Below are positions 45,406 through 57,215 of a stretch of 64,000 nucleotides of DNA, piece after piece (position 1 is the stretch's first letter; each line of letters begins with the position of its first letter). The DNA is from Tenggerimyces sp963762635 (GTDB lineage: Bacteria > Actinomycetota > Actinomycetes > Propionibacteriales > Actinopolymorphaceae), in NCBI GenBank assembly GCA_963762635.1, contig CAVXLQ010000023.1, positions 248,001 to 312,000 on the forward strand, given 5' to 3'. Under the pieces are notes generated by a model that saw only the letters and a program-made list of their open reading frames with translations, was not told where the DNA came from and did no database searches. Both the position numbers and the translations under genes were made by a program.

Positions 45406-48400
45406 CGGTTCTCCAAGCGATAGGCGCGCTGCACGGTCTGGTCGACGCTGTCGCCCTTGCCGTTCCAGGCGTGAACTCTCAACCAGACATAGCCATTCGT
45501 CTGCTCGAGCTTCGGATGCCGCACGATCACCCCGAACTCGCCGCGGCCCTTCTTCCGTACCGACGCCGACGCCCAGGTGGTGCCGTCGTCGGTCGAGTAC
45601 TGCACCTGCGTCCCGGACACCGGCGTCCGGTCGGCTGCCCCGGAGAGCGGGCCCGCGTGCAGGTCGAAGCGGAACGTCCCGTTCGCCGGCGCGCTGTTGT
45701 GCAGGCTGAGCCCGAGGTCGTACCGGAGCTGGATCAGCGGCTCGAACGCGCACGCGTTGGTGTCGCCGGTGAACGGGCAGGCGTACGCCGGCGGCAGCGT
45801 GCCAGGCTTCGGTGGCTGCGAGCGGAACACCCACTCGGTCAGGACTTTCGGCGCCAGCGCGGTCGGCGCCGAGCCGGGCTGGGTGTAGTCCATCGTCAGC
45901 CGGTACGTGCCCGCACCGGGCGGTAGCTGGAACCACCGCCACGACGAGCCGCTGCGGGGGAACTCGGTGTCGCCGCGGAACAGCCGCACCTCGGGCGGCG
46001 CGAACCAGGCGTACTCGTAGTGCTTCCCGCTCGCGTCCAGCCGGTACTTGCCGGTGACGAACCGGTCGCCCTGCCGGCAGAACGTGCAGTCGAGCGTCGT
46101 CGGGTACGCGCCGGCGACGTCGACCGCTCCGTACGTCATCGGCGCCTCGCCCCAGGTCTCCGTTCCGCGGCGTTCGCCCTTACCGGCCGGGATGCGGTCC
46201 CACGTGCGCAGGTACGTGTCCTCGAGGAAGGTCTGCCGGGTCCACCGCAGCGGCGGGCCGCTGTTCGCGACGAGCTCCGTCCAGGCGGCCGGCGCCCAGA
46301 ACGGCACGGCGAGCTGGGCGCTGTCCGGCATGTTCGGGCTGAACGCGAACCACGCGATTTCGCCTTGCTGGATGGGCGAATCGCTGTGGTAGCGCGCGGG
46401 AATCGTCGTCAACTCGCGCTTGTCGATCGTCGGGTCGCCCTTCGACGGCCAGCCGCCGTTGTGCCCGAGCCGCACGTGATAGACGCGCTCAGGCGACTGG
46501 CGCCCGTCGATGGTCAGCTTGGTCGGCCGCCGCTCGATGGCCTTGCGGAGTGCCTCGCCCTCGTCCCGGCTGAGCCCGAGCTGGAGGATCGGCTCGGCGC
46601 GGACCTCGTGGGCCTTCGCGCCCGGGAGATCGGCGTACGCGAGCACGCCGGCGACCTCGGCGGCGGCCGCGAGCTCGGTCACGCGTTGCAGCTCGTTGAT
46701 GAAGTAGGCGTACGGGTACGGCTCTCCCACCGGGATGCCGATGCGGACCAGGGCGAGTTTGCCCTTGGCTGGCTGGAAGTTCTCGCCCGCGTCGGCGAAG
46801 ACGACCGGCAGCGTACGGCGTCCCGCGAGCGCCGGTCCGGCGGCGTGCGGCCAGTACGCGGGGTGCAGACCAGGTACGCGAACGAGCTGCGAGCCGAGCA
46901 CCCACTTCGTGTACGACTCCGTCGAACCCGTCTCCGGCCGCGCGCCGGGCGACGTGAACAGCTCCCAGTCCGTCGACTCGTCGAACAGCGCGCCCATCCG
47001 GAACGAGCGGCCGTCCGACAGCTGCCGGTTCACGCCGATCTCGCCCATCAGCAGGTCGACGTCCTCACTCACCCGGGGATTGCGGCGCTTCGCCTGCTTG
47101 GCGTCGAGCACGATCGACGTCGCGGCGTCGACCGAGCGTTCCGACGCGACCGCGATCGTGGACTCGCGGGCGTCGAGCTGCCAGGTGGTGATCTGCGCGT
47201 ACACGTCGTATACGCCGGGCGCGACGTCGAACGTGGCGTTGCCCTCGGAGTCGGACCACGCGAAGTGGTACCAGTTGCGGAACGGGTCGTTCGCGACGAA
47301 GCCCGGGTTGGTCTTGACGACGTGGATCGGCAGGCCGAGCTCGGCGGGCTTGCCGCGGCGGTCCTTGAGGCTGACGGTCAACTGCTGTGTCTCGCTCGCC
47401 TCGTACAGGCTCCACGGCGTACGAACGGTGACACCGCCCGGCGCGGACGCCGCGACGATCCCGCTGTAGACGCCGGCGTCCAGCAGAGCCGGCTCGGCGG
47501 TGAGGTCGACGGTGGCCGACGCGTGTGCCGGGACTGTGACGCTCGGAGCGCTGAGGTGGACCGCGGCGGTGGGGACGTCGCGACCGTCCCAACCGTTGCC
47601 GGTCACGCCGAGGTCGAGCGTGACCGGTGCGTCGGTGTCGTTGGTGTACGTGAGCGTGCGGGTGACCGGCTCGGTCGCGGGGTCGGGCAGCCGGCCGAAG
47701 TCGGCGGTCGCCGGCCCGTACACCCGTTGCGCGAACGCCTTGCCGACGTCGACGCGGCCGGCGCCCTGCTGGTACGCGGTGTAGGCACCGGGCGCGGTGG
47801 TCGATACGAGCGCACTCTTCAGCTGCTCCGCTTGCCAGTCCGGATGCGCCTGCGCGAGCAGCGCGGCCGCGCCGGCGACGTGCGGCGTGGCCATCGAGGT
47901 GCCGCTCGCGCTGGTGTAGAGGTCGTCGACCGGCGAGCCCAGGCTGGTGCCGGCGGCGCGGGCGGCGACGATGCCGACGCCGGGTGCGGTGAGGTTCGGC
48001 TTGACGATCGCGTCGCCGCGGCGCGGTCCCCGGTTGGAGAAGTCGGCGAGCACGTCCTGGTCGTCGACCGCGCCGACGGTGAGCGCCTCGGTGGCGGCTC
48101 CCGGCGACCCGATGGCCGCGTCCGCGTAGTCGTTGCCGGCCGCGATCACGAACAGCGTGCCGGTCTCCCTCGTCAGCGCGTCGACCGCGAGGCTGCCCGG
48201 GTCGGTGCCGTCGGTGGGCGGCGCCGACAGGCTGAGGTTGACGACGTCGGCGCCGTTGGCGGCGGCCCACTCCATGCCGTCGATCGCCCACGACAGCTGA
48301 CCGGAGCCGGCGTTAGTGAGCACCTTGCCGACCATGAGGTCGGCGCCCGGCGCGACGCCCTTGTAGGTGCCGCCGTTGCCCGCGACGATCGATGCCACGT

Positions 48401-49130
48401 GCGTCCCGTGCCCGTTGCCGTCCACGGTGGAGGCGTCGTCGGTGAAGTTCTGCTCGGCGACGACCTTGCCGGCGAGGTCGGGGTGGCCCTTGTCGATGCC
48501 GGTGTCGAGGACGGCGACCTTCGCGCCGGTGCCGTCGACGCCCGCATCCCAGACCGAGGGCGCGCCGATCTGCGGGACGCTGACGTCGAGGTCGGCCTCG
48601 ATCGTGGCGTCCAGCCAGACCTTGCGGATGTCGTTCGCGAGGCGGGCGCCCTCGCTCGTCAGCATCGACCAGACATCCATGGTCTTGGGGTCGAACGCGA
48701 CCGCGTTGATGCTCTCGAGCGTGGCCGTCGCGCCCGCCGTCATGGCTCGGCGGGAGGCCGCGTACTGGACGATGACCGGAGGCGGTCCCGACTTCAGCGC
48801 GGCGACGTCGAACAGTCGCAGGTCGAGCTTGTCGGCGGCGAGGTGCGGCGCGGCGTCGGACGGGATGACGTACAGGTGCTCGCCGTCGGCCGCACTGCTG
48901 AACGTGACCGGGACACCGTTCGCCCGACGGGCAGGCCGAACGGTGAACGTACGCTCACCGGCCTGCCCAGCGGCGACCGTGACGACGTCGCCGGTGAGCA
49001 GCGTGACCGTGCTCGTGGCCGCCGGCGCGACGACGTTCTGTGGCATCGGTTCCAGCTCGCTGTCCGCGGAGGCGGTGGACAGCGAACCGGCGATCAGGAC
49101 TGCGATGACAAGGGGGGCGGCAAGTCTCAC
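45402..49130 (-). CDS. Secreted subtilisin-like serine protease (S8), paralogue
   Basis: Encodes 1242 residues. Signal peptide of about 22 residues (VLIAGSLSTASA), then the same TVTLLTGDVVTV prodomain start as its neighbour. Catalytic Asp209 (VAVLDTGID), His241 (NGHGTHVA), Asn333 (AAGN) and Ser412 (ASGTSMATPHVAG) are intact. The C-terminal half resembles that of the downstream paralogue (YDLGLSLHNSAPANG against YDMPLDALNRAPAGR). GTG start with AGGAG 6 nt upstream. First gene of a two-gene unit. Confidence 0.92.
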   Translation of the reverse strand: MRLAAPLVIAVLIAGSLSTASADSELEPMPQNVVAPAATSTVTLLTGDVVTVAAGQAGERTFTVRPARRANGVPVTFSSAADGEHLYVIPSDAAPHLAADKLDLRLFDVAALKSGPPPVIVQYAASRRAMTAGATATLESINAVAFDPKTMDVWSMLTSEGARLANDIRKVWLDATIEADLDVSVPQIGAPSVWDAGVDGTGAKVAVLDTGIDKGHPDLAGKVVAEQNFTDDASTVDGNGHGTHVASIVAGNGGTYKGVAPGADLMVGKVLTNAGSGQLSWAIDGMEWAAANGADVVNLSLSAPPTDGTDPGSLAVDALTRETGTLFVIAAGNDYADAAIGSPGAATEALTVGAVDDQDVLADFSNRGPRRGDAIVKPNLTAPGVGIVAARAAGTSLGSPVDDLYTSASGTSMATPHVAGAAALLAQAHPDWQAEQLKSALVSTTAPGAYTAYQQGAGRVDVGKAFAQRVYGPATADFGRLPDPATEPVTRTLTYTNDTDAPVTLDLGVTGNGWDGRDVPTAAVHLSAPSVTVPAHASATVDLTAEPALLDAGVYSGIVAASAPGGVTVRTPWSLYEASETQQLTVSLKDRRGKPAELGLPIHVVKTNPGFVANDPFRNWYHFAWSDSEGNATFDVAPGVYDVYAQITTWQLDARESTIAVASERSVDAATSIVLDAKQAKRRNPRVSEDVDLLMGEIGVNRQLSDGRSFRMGALFDESTDWELFTSPGARPETGSTESYTKWVLGSQLVRVPGLHPAYWPHAAGPALAGRRTLPVVFADAGENFQPAKGKLALVRIGIPVGEPYPYAYFINELQRVTELAAAAEVAGVLAYADLPGAKAHEVRAEPILQLGLSRDEGEALRKAIERRPTKLTIDGRQSPERVYHVRLGHNGGWPSKGDPTIDKRELTTIPARYHSDSPIQQGEIAWFAFSPNMPDSAQLAVPFWAPAAWTELVANSGPPLRWTRQTFLEDTYLRTWDRIPAGKGERRGTETWGEAPMTYGAVDVAGAYPTTLDCTFCRQGDRFVTGKYRLDASGKHYEYAWFAPPEVRLFRGDTEFPRSGSSWRWFQLPPGAGTYRLTMDYTQPGSAPTALAPKVLTEWVFRSQPPKPGTLPPAYACPFTGDTNACAFEPLIQLRYDLGLSLHNSAPANGTFRFDLHAGPLSGAADRTPVSGTQVQYSTDDGTTWASASVRKKGRGEFGVIVRHPKLEQTNGYVWLRVHAWNGKGDSVDQTVQRAYRLENR

Positions 49131-49272
49131 AGCGCGCTCCTACAACGGAGGGATGCGCTGACAATGACACCCAAAACCGCAACGCTGGAAGACGATTCGG
49201 CTGTCCGGTTAGCGTCACTGACGCAATAGTGACAGCCGATTTGTCCGGTATCGAGGCGGTACTGACGTCAAC

Positions 49273-50193
49273 TCAGGCTTGCGCGCCCGGGTGCCGATAG
49301 CGGACATCGGTGTCGACGTGGTCGAAGCCGAGCTTCTCGTACAGCTTGATCGCCTTGTCGTTGTCGGACTCGGCGTACAGCATCACGACGGGGAGGCCGC
49401 GGTCGCGAAGACTGCGCAGACCCGCGACGAGCAGCGCCTTGCCCAGCCCGCCAGCCTGGGCGGCCGGGTCGAGCCCGAGGACGTACACCTCGCCGGCACT
49501 GGTGTCCGGCGCCTCGCCGCGTACGGGCGGCTCGTGCACCTTGGTCCAGTGGTAGCCGACGAACTGGCCGTCCCGGTCGGCGACGAAGAATCCGGCCGGG
49601 TCGAACCAGGGCTCGGCGAGCCGTGCGTCCAGCTCGGGTTGGCGCCAGCGGCCCTGTTCGGGGTGCTCGGCGAACGCCTTGGCGTTGACCGCGAGGAAGG
49701 CCTCGTCGTCCTCGCCGGGCCGGAACGTTCGGATCGTGATGCCCTCGGGAACGGGGAAGTCGGGTAGTGGCAGGGCGAGTTCGCGCCGCATCCGCCACAG
49801 CTCGCGGGCGGCGACGAAGCCGGTGGCGGTGGCGAGCGTGGCGGCGTCGGGGTGCGGGCCGTGCGCCCAGACGGCCAACGGCTGGCCGCCGGCCGCGGCG
49901 AGCAGTTCGTCGATGAGCGCGCGCCCTATCCCGTCCCGGCGGTGCTCGGGGTGCACGACGAGGTCGCCGCCCGCGGTGCCGTCGGAGCGATGCAGCCGCG
50001 CGTAACCCACGACGGTGTCGTCGACCGACGCCAGCAGGTGAGTGGTGTCGGGCGCGTCCCCGCGCAGGTCGATCGTGGCCTGCTCGTCCAGCGGCCGTAC
50101 GCCGTCCGCCGAGGCCGCGGCGTCGATCAGCGCGATCACGTCGGCGTACTCGTCGGGGGACAGATGCTCGACCTGGCGCACAGAGATCGTCAC
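49273..50193 (-). CDS. mshD: Mycothiol synthase (tandem GNAT acetyltransferase)
   Basis: Encodes 306 residues. Two GNAT domains: acetyl-CoA loop VVHPEHRRDGIGRALIDELL in the first and LGLDPAAQAGGLGKALLVAG in the second, with LYAESDNDKAIKLYEKLGFD at the C terminus. MshD acetylates cysteinyl-glucosaminyl-inositol, the last step of mycothiol synthesis. GTG start 50193 (MTISVRQVEHLS). Close to glnR on the same strand, an arrangement also seen in other actinobacteria. Confidence 0.93.
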   Translation of the reverse strand: MTISVRQVEHLSPDEYADVIALIDAAASADGVRPLDEQATIDLRGDAPDTTHLLASVDDTVVGYARLHRSDGTAGGDLVVHPEHRRDGIGRALIDELLAAAGGQPLAVWAHGPHPDAATLATATGFVAARELWRMRRELALPLPDFPVPEGITIRTFRPGEDDEAFLAVNAKAFAEHPEQGRWRQPELDARLAEPWFDPAGFFVADRDGQFVGYHWTKVHEPPVRGEAPDTSAGEVYVLGLDPAAQAGGLGKALLVAGLRSLRDRGLPVVMLYAESDNDKAIKLYEKLGFDHVDTDVRYRHPGAQA

Positions 50194-50245
50194 CTGGCCC
50201 AAGGTACAGCTGCGAAGGATTCGCAACCGCAAGCTGCGCGCGAGG

Positions 50246-51007
50246 TCAGCGGGTCGAGGACTCCGAACGGCTGTGCACGGGCGACACCTCGTCCTCGTCG
50301 TCCTCGGGCAGCGGCTTGGGCTCGTCGCCGGTCGGCGGCGCGACGAAGCGGTAGCCGACGTTGCGTACGGTCCCGATCAGCGACTCGAACTCCGGGCCGA
50401 GCTTCGCCCGCAACCGGCGTACGTGCACGTCGACCGTCCGCGTGCCGCCGAAGTAGTCGTACCCCCACACCTCCTGCAGCAGCTGCTGCCGGGTGAAGAC
50501 GCGGCCCGGGTGCTGGGCCAGGAACTTCAGCAGCTCGAACTCCTTGAACGTGAGGTCGAGCGCGCGCCGGCCGAGCCGAGAGGTGTACGTGTCCTCGTCG
50601 ATCACCAGGTCGCCGCGGCGGATGACGTGCGGCCGCTCCTCCTCGGTGATGCGCTGCGCGAGCCGTCCCATCGTGAGCCGGAGCCGCGCGTCGACCTCGG
50701 CCGGACCGGCCGTGTCGAGCAGCACGTCGTCCATGCCCCAGTCGGCGTTGACCGCGGCCAGCCCGCCCTCGGTCACGATCACGAACAGCGGGACGCCGAT
50801 GCCGGTGGTCCGGATCACCCGGGTCAGGCTGCGGGCCTGAACGAGCTCACGGCGCGCGTCGACGAGGACCGCGTCGGGCTGCTGGACGTCGAGGAGCGCC
50901 GATGCTTCGGCTGGAACGACGCGTACGTGGTGGCCGAGCAGCCCCAGCGCGGGCACGATTTCGGCAGAGGGCTGGAGCGCGTTGGTCAGGAGAAGCAATG
51001 TGCTCAC
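50246..51007 (-). CDS. glnR: GlnR-type nitrogen regulator (OmpR family)
   Basis: Encodes 253 residues. The GlnR receiver begins LLLLTNALQPSAEIVPALGL, with GGLAAVNADWGMDDVLLDTA. The winged helix has LDLTFKEFELLKFLAQHPGR, EVWGYDYFGGTRTVDVHVRR and RNVGYRF. GlnR controls nitrogen assimilation genes (glnA, amtB, nir) and is an orphan regulator without a paired kinase. GTG start. The acidic tail after residue 225 (GDEPKPLPEDDEDE) is variable in the family. Confidence 0.94.
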   Translation of the reverse strand: MSTLLLLTNALQPSAEIVPALGLLGHHVRVVPAEASALLDVQQPDAVLVDARRELVQARSLTRVIRTTGIGVPLFVIVTEGGLAAVNADWGMDDVLLDTAGPAEVDARLRLTMGRLAQRITEEERPHVIRRGDLVIDEDTYTSRLGRRALDLTFKEFELLKFLAQHPGRVFTRQQLLQEVWGYDYFGGTRTVDVHVRRLRAKLGPEFESLIGTVRNVGYRFVAPPTGDEPKPLPEDDEDEVSPVHSRSESSTR

Positions 51008-51156
51008 CGGCGACTCCTTCTATGGGTCATGCCGGGGCCGACCGCACTGTCGCCCAAGTCCGACTATCCAGGCAGGATATCGAATGGGCGCGGCGCATTG
51101 GGCATCGTGCCGAATGCTGGGCGTGACGCGTACCACATCCCGGGAGGCCGCAAACG

Positions 51157-51417
51157 ATGGCGAACGTGACCATTCGCTACTGGGCGGCGGCCAAGGAGGC
51201 AGCCGGTCTGACCTCGGAGAACGTCGAGGCATCGACGCTCGCGGACCTCGTTCAGGTGGTCGTCGCGCGGCACTCCGACCGCCCTCGACTGGCCAAGGTG
51301 CTCGGTAGCTGTGCGTATCTGATCGACGAGCAACCGGTCGGCAAGCGCGATCCAGCCACGGTCACGCTCGCCGACGGCGCCCAGATCGAGGCGCTCCCAC
51401 CCTTCGCCGGCGGTTAG
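51157..51417 (+). CDS. MoaD/ThiS-family sulfur carrier
   Basis: Encodes 86 residues. A ubiquitin-like fold (VTIRYWAAAKEAAGLTSENV) ends in the diagnostic Gly-Gly (LPPFAGG). After adenylation the C terminus is thiocarboxylated and donates sulfur. MoaD-like role in molybdopterin synthesis is more likely than ThiS by sequence, but no moaE, moeB or thiG is nearby. It overlaps the convergent methyltransferase stop by 4 nt. Confidence 0.87.
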   Translation: MANVTIRYWAAAKEAAGLTSENVEASTLADLVQVVVARHSDRPRLAKVLGSCAYLIDEQPVGKRDPATVTLADGAQIEALPPFAGG

Positions 51418-52080
51418 GCGGGCTTCTCCGCCACGACGAGCACCGGCCGACGGCGACGCAGCCGCTCGCCGTCCCGAGCCTCCGTGAGCAGCAGCTCGGC
51501 GGTGTCCCCGAACGCCGCCCGCAGCTCGTCCTCGTGCGCCAGCCACACCTTGTACAGGCGCTCCCACTGCTCGTGCCAGCCCTCGACGGGCACCCGCGCC
51601 ACGTACGCCAGCCCCGCCTCGACGACCAGCGGCTCCCAGGACTCGATCGCGTTCGGTCGCTCCGGCGTGATCGTGTCCTCGGCGCAGGTGAACGCGAACC
51701 GCCCACCGGGCCGCAGGATCCGCCGCACCTCGGCGAACGCGGCCGCCCGGTCCGGCGCGAACGGCAGCGCGTCCATGCTCACCGCGCCGTCCGCGCACTC
51801 GTCCGGCAGCTCGGTGTCGGCGAACGTTCCCACCTGGAACCGAGCCTGCCCGGCCGGCACGAAGTCCGCCGCTCGCCGCGACGAGATCGCCACACCGGCC
51901 GGGCTGATGTCCACACCCACGAGCGAGCACGAGAAGGCCCGTGCCAGCCACAGCCCTACGCCGCCACGGCCGCAGCCGAGGTCGGCCAACGTCGACTCCG
52001 GCCCGAGCCGCAGCCAGGCGACGTACTGACCGAGCGTCCACCAGGTACAGGAGCTGTACGGGTCGACCTCGGCCGGGAAG

Positions 52081-54243
<2,163 letters not shown>

Positions 54244-54326
54244 CACTACCCCGTGTAGTCGATGGTCGATCAGATCTCTCTGGGTGATCATGCCAATCCG
54301 GCGGGGATTGGTCCTACGATCGGCGC

Positions 54327-54917
54327 GTGCCGGATGAACCGAACAGGCCCAGGGACCGTGAGGAGGGTGTGGGTTCGGCTGCGCTGTCTGGAGCGACCGC
54401 AGACGAGGAGTTGATCCGGGAGCTCTATACAGAGCACGCCGGACCGCTGCTCGGCTACGTGCTCCGGCTGGTTCGTGGAGATCGCCAGCGCGCGGAGGAC
54501 GTCGTCCAGGAGACGTTGCTTCGAGCCTGGCGCCATCCCGAATCCCTCGATCCCGCACGGGGATCGTTGCGAGTGTGGCTCGCGACCGTTGCCCGCAACA
54601 TCGTCGTCGACGGGGAACGTGCCCGACGCGCCCGACCGCACGAGGTCGGGGAGGACGCGTTGAGCGTGGTGCCCGCCGAGGGCAACGAGATAGACAAGGC
54701 GATGCTCGCCTGGGAGGTCATGGAAGTCCTCGCAGAGCTCGCCCCGCACCACAGAGAGGTAGTCGTTGAGGTCTACTACCGCGGCCGGTCGGTCGCGGAG
54801 GCGGCGTCGGTGCTCGGCGTCCCGCCCGGCACAGTCAAATCCCGTACGTACTACGCGCTGCGCCAGCTCAAACTGTTGCTGGAAGAGCGCGGTCTGACCC
54901 CGGAGGTGGCGCTATGA
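54327..54917 (+). CDS. ECF sigma factor
   Basis: Encodes 196 residues. Region 2 is seen in LIRELYTEHAGPLLGYVLRL, with QRAEDVVQETLLRAWRHPES. Region 4 is LAPHHREVVVEVYYRGRSVA, with VLGVPPGTVKSRTYYALRQL. It directs RNA polymerase to its own regulon, presumably for envelope or redox stress. GTG start. It overlaps the anti-sigma gene by 4 nt (ATGA). Confidence 0.92.
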   Translation: MPDEPNRPRDREEGVGSAALSGATADEELIRELYTEHAGPLLGYVLRLVRGDRQRAEDVVQETLLRAWRHPESLDPARGSLRVWLATVARNIVVDGERARRARPHEVGEDALSVVPAEGNEIDKAMLAWEVMEVLAELAPHHREVVVEVYYRGRSVAEAASVLGVPPGTVKSRTYYALRQLKLLLEERGLTPEVAL

Positions 54918-55618
54918 CCTGCGCGGAGGTTCGCGCGGCGCTCGGCGCGTACGTTCTCGGGGCGCTCGATCCGACGGAGGCGGCGGCCGTACGGGAGCAC
55001 CTCGCCGGACACGCCGAATGTCGTGCTCTGTACGAAGACATCGCTGGCCTGCCCAAGCTGCTGTCCCTCGTGACGCCGGAGGAGGCCGAGCGCGGCCTGC
55101 CGGTGCCGAGCGAGACGGGCTTGCGTTCCTTGTTGAAGCAGGCACGTTCGGAGAAGGCGCGGGCTGCTCGCCGATCGCGGTGGATGATCGCCGCCGCATC
55201 CGTCGCCGTTCTGGCTCTGGGTCTCGGCGGTCTGGCCGCTGGTCGTGCTCTGACGCCGACGAAGATCGTCACGGTCTCGACGCCGGCACCGACACCGACG
55301 CGAAACTTCACCTCGCCGCCGCAGACGTTCCAGGCAGACAACACGACCACCAAGGTCAAGGCGACGTTGACGATGAATCCCGTCGCCTGGGGGACGGAGC
55401 TCCGCCTGGAGATGCGCGGCGCAGGCTTGAAGCTGGGCGAGGTCTGCGCGCTCCGGGTGTACGACAACGACGGCAAGCTCTGGGACGCGGGCAGCTACCG
55501 CGTCGCGTACCGGGCCGGCGTCCGCTGGACCAGCGGCGTCTGGCTGCCGGTCGACCAGATCGGGCGGATCGAGGTCTTGGCACACGGCTACAAGAAGCTG
55601 GTGACGATCGAGACCTAA
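54914..55618 (+). CDS. Zinc-finger membrane anti-sigma factor
   Basis: Encodes 234 residues. The cytoplasmic ZAS domain is MTCAEVRAALGAYVLGALDP followed by HLAGHAECRALY, giving the C-H-x3-C zinc ligands. One membrane helix lies near residues 90-112 (WMIAAASVAVLALGLGGLAA). A Thr-rich linker leads to an extracytoplasmic beta domain (about 135-234). It holds the upstream sigma factor inactive until a signal outside the membrane releases it. Confidence 0.9.
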   Translation: MTCAEVRAALGAYVLGALDPTEAAAVREHLAGHAECRALYEDIAGLPKLLSLVTPEEAERGLPVPSETGLRSLLKQARSEKARAARRSRWMIAAASVAVLALGLGGLAAGRALTPTKIVTVSTPAPTPTRNFTSPPQTFQADNTTTKVKATLTMNPVAWGTELRLEMRGAGLKLGEVCALRVYDNDGKLWDAGSYRVAYRAGVRWTSGVWLPVDQIGRIEVLAHGYKKLVTIET

Positions 55619-55629
55619 CGCCTACTGTC

Positions 55630-56565
55630 GTGCGCGTGGGCACACCGATCATCCTCGACTGCGATCCCGGGCACGACGACGCGATCGCGATCCTGTTGGC
55701 CGCTTCGCATCCGGCCATCGACCTGCTGGCGCTGACGACGGTCGCGGGCAACCAGACGTTGGAGAAGTGCACGCTCAACGCGCGGCGGGTGTGCACGGTC
55801 GCGGGGATCTCGGTGCCGATCGCGGTGGGTGCGGTGGGTCCGCTCGCGGGTGAGCTGCACATCGCGGCGGAGATCCATGGCGAGTCCGGGCTGGACGGGC
55901 CGTCGTGGCCTACGCCCACGGTCGACGTGGTTTCCGAGCCGGCCGTTGCCCTGATGCGGCGAGTGCTGTTGTCGCATCCGACGCCGGTGACGCTCGTACC
56001 GACGGGGCCGTTGACGAACATCGCCGAGCTGCTGACGACGCACCCAGAGGTCGTACCGCGGATCCGGGAGATCGTGCTGATGGGCGGGTCGACGGGTCGC
56101 GGGAACGTGCGGCCGTACGCGGAGTTCAACATCTGGGTCGATCCGGAGGCGGCTTCGATCGTCTTCGCGAGCGGGTTGCCGGTGACGATGGTCGGGCTGA
56201 ACACGAGCCACCAGGCGTTGGTCACGCCCGCGGTCGTGGCGCGGCTCGAGGCGTTGGGGACGCCGGTGGCGTCGATGTGCGTGCAGCTGATGACGTTCTT
56301 CGCCTCGGCGTACTCGGCCGCTGAGGGGATCCCGGCGCCGCCGCTGCACGACCCGATCACGGTGGCCCGGGTGATCTCGCCCTCGCTGGTGCGGTGCGTC
56401 CCGGCGTTCGTCTCGGTGGAGACCGCGGGGGAGTTCACGCGGGGCGCGACCGTCGTCGACTTCGGCAACCGGACCGGCGCCGCGCCGAACGCGCAGGTGG
56501 CGATGGAGCTGGACGCGGACGGGTTCTTCGACCTGATCGTGGAGTCTGTCGCCTCGTACGGGTGA
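55630..56565 (+). CDS. Inosine/uridine-preferring nucleoside hydrolase
   Basis: Encodes 311 residues. The calcium-binding signature DCDPGHDDAIAILLA is at residue 10. VPTGPLTNIAELL, GGSTGRGNVRPYAEFNIWVD and HDPITVARVI complete the active site. It hydrolyses ribonucleosides to base and ribose for salvage. GTG 55630 or 55636 both fit. No transporter gene is nearby. Confidence 0.92.
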   Translation: MRVGTPIILDCDPGHDDAIAILLAASHPAIDLLALTTVAGNQTLEKCTLNARRVCTVAGISVPIAVGAVGPLAGELHIAAEIHGESGLDGPSWPTPTVDVVSEPAVALMRRVLLSHPTPVTLVPTGPLTNIAELLTTHPEVVPRIREIVLMGGSTGRGNVRPYAEFNIWVDPEAASIVFASGLPVTMVGLNTSHQALVTPAVVARLEALGTPVASMCVQLMTFFASAYSAAEGIPAPPLHDPITVARVISPSLVRCVPAFVSVETAGEFTRGATVVDFGNRTGAAPNAQVAMELDADGFFDLIVESVASYG

Positions 56566-56592
56566 TTTGGTGGGGGTCGTACCCTCGAAAGC

Positions 56593-57042
56593 GTGACTAC
56601 CGGCCTGATCGTGCTCGCCGTCGCGCTCGTTCTCGCGACCGCCGCGGGGCTGCTCAAGCGCCGGTACGACGGGTGGTTCCGGGGCGCTGCCAAGGCCGAG
56701 GTGCCACAACAAGAGCAAGTGGAGACGCTCTCCGCTCAGGACCTCGGTGGAAAAGCTCTGGGGTCGCGGGCGACGCTGTTGCAGTTCTCCTCGGCGTTCT
56801 GCGCGCCTTGCCGTGCGACTCGTCAGACGTTGCAGAGCGTGGCGAAGATCGTTCCCGGTGTCGCCCATGTCGAGATCGACGCCGAGCATCATCTGGACCT
56901 CGTCAACCGGCTGAACATCATGCGTACGCCGACTACGCTGGTGCTCAACGCCGCAGGTCAGGTGGTTACCCGGGCCTCTGGAGCCCCGCGCAAGGAGGCC
57001 GTTCTCGCTGCCCTCGGCGAGGCCGTCGAGCCGCTGACCTGA
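56593..57042 (+). CDS. Membrane-anchored thioredoxin-like protein
   Basis: Encodes 149 residues. An N-terminal membrane helix (LIVLAVALVLATAAGLL) is followed by a thioredoxin fold with FCAPCRATRQ (Cys70, Cys73). The conserved cis-Pro is in RTPTTLVLN. It is probably a thiol-disulfide oxidoreductase like mycobacterial ThiX, which is encoded beside a thiosulfate sulfurtransferase. The sulfurtransferase operon lies 2 kb downstream here. GTG start. Confidence 0.85.
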   Translation: MTTGLIVLAVALVLATAAGLLKRRYDGWFRGAAKAEVPQQEQVETLSAQDLGGKALGSRATLLQFSSAFCAPCRATRQTLQSVAKIVPGVAHVEIDAEHHLDLVNRLNIMRTPTTLVLNAAGQVVTRASGAPRKEAVLAALGEAVEPLT

Positions 57043-57060
57043 CGAAAGTCGTACGTAAAG

Positions 57061-57087
57061 AATCAGGGATCCGGGGGATCCCCGATT
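57061..57087 (+). terminator. Terminator hairpin after thioredoxin gene
   Basis: AATCAGGGATCC (57061-57072) pairs with GGATCCCCGATT (57076-57087) with one mismatch, 18 nt beyond the stop. Confidence 0.75.
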
Positions 57088-57215
57088 TCGTCTGACCTTT
57101 GGTCTGGTCCACCATATGCACGCGGACTCGTGCCAGAGTGACGCTCGGAGTTCATAACGGCTCCGGATGGGAATGCATTGAGACAAGGCCGACAGGCGAC
57201 ATAGGGAGCCGGTCC

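Noticed and set aside
41644..49130. A biosynthetic gene cluster with the proteases as lantibiotic leader peptidases
   Set aside because: No precursor peptide, LanB/C/M enzyme or transporter is nearby, and both proteases look like general secreted subtilases.
46020..49229. Plus-strand open frame of over 1000 codons opposite the second subtilase
   Set aside because: It is antisense to an intact protease with signal peptide and catalytic triad. Its product is Arg/Val-rich low-complexity sequence with no domains, as expected in high-GC DNA.
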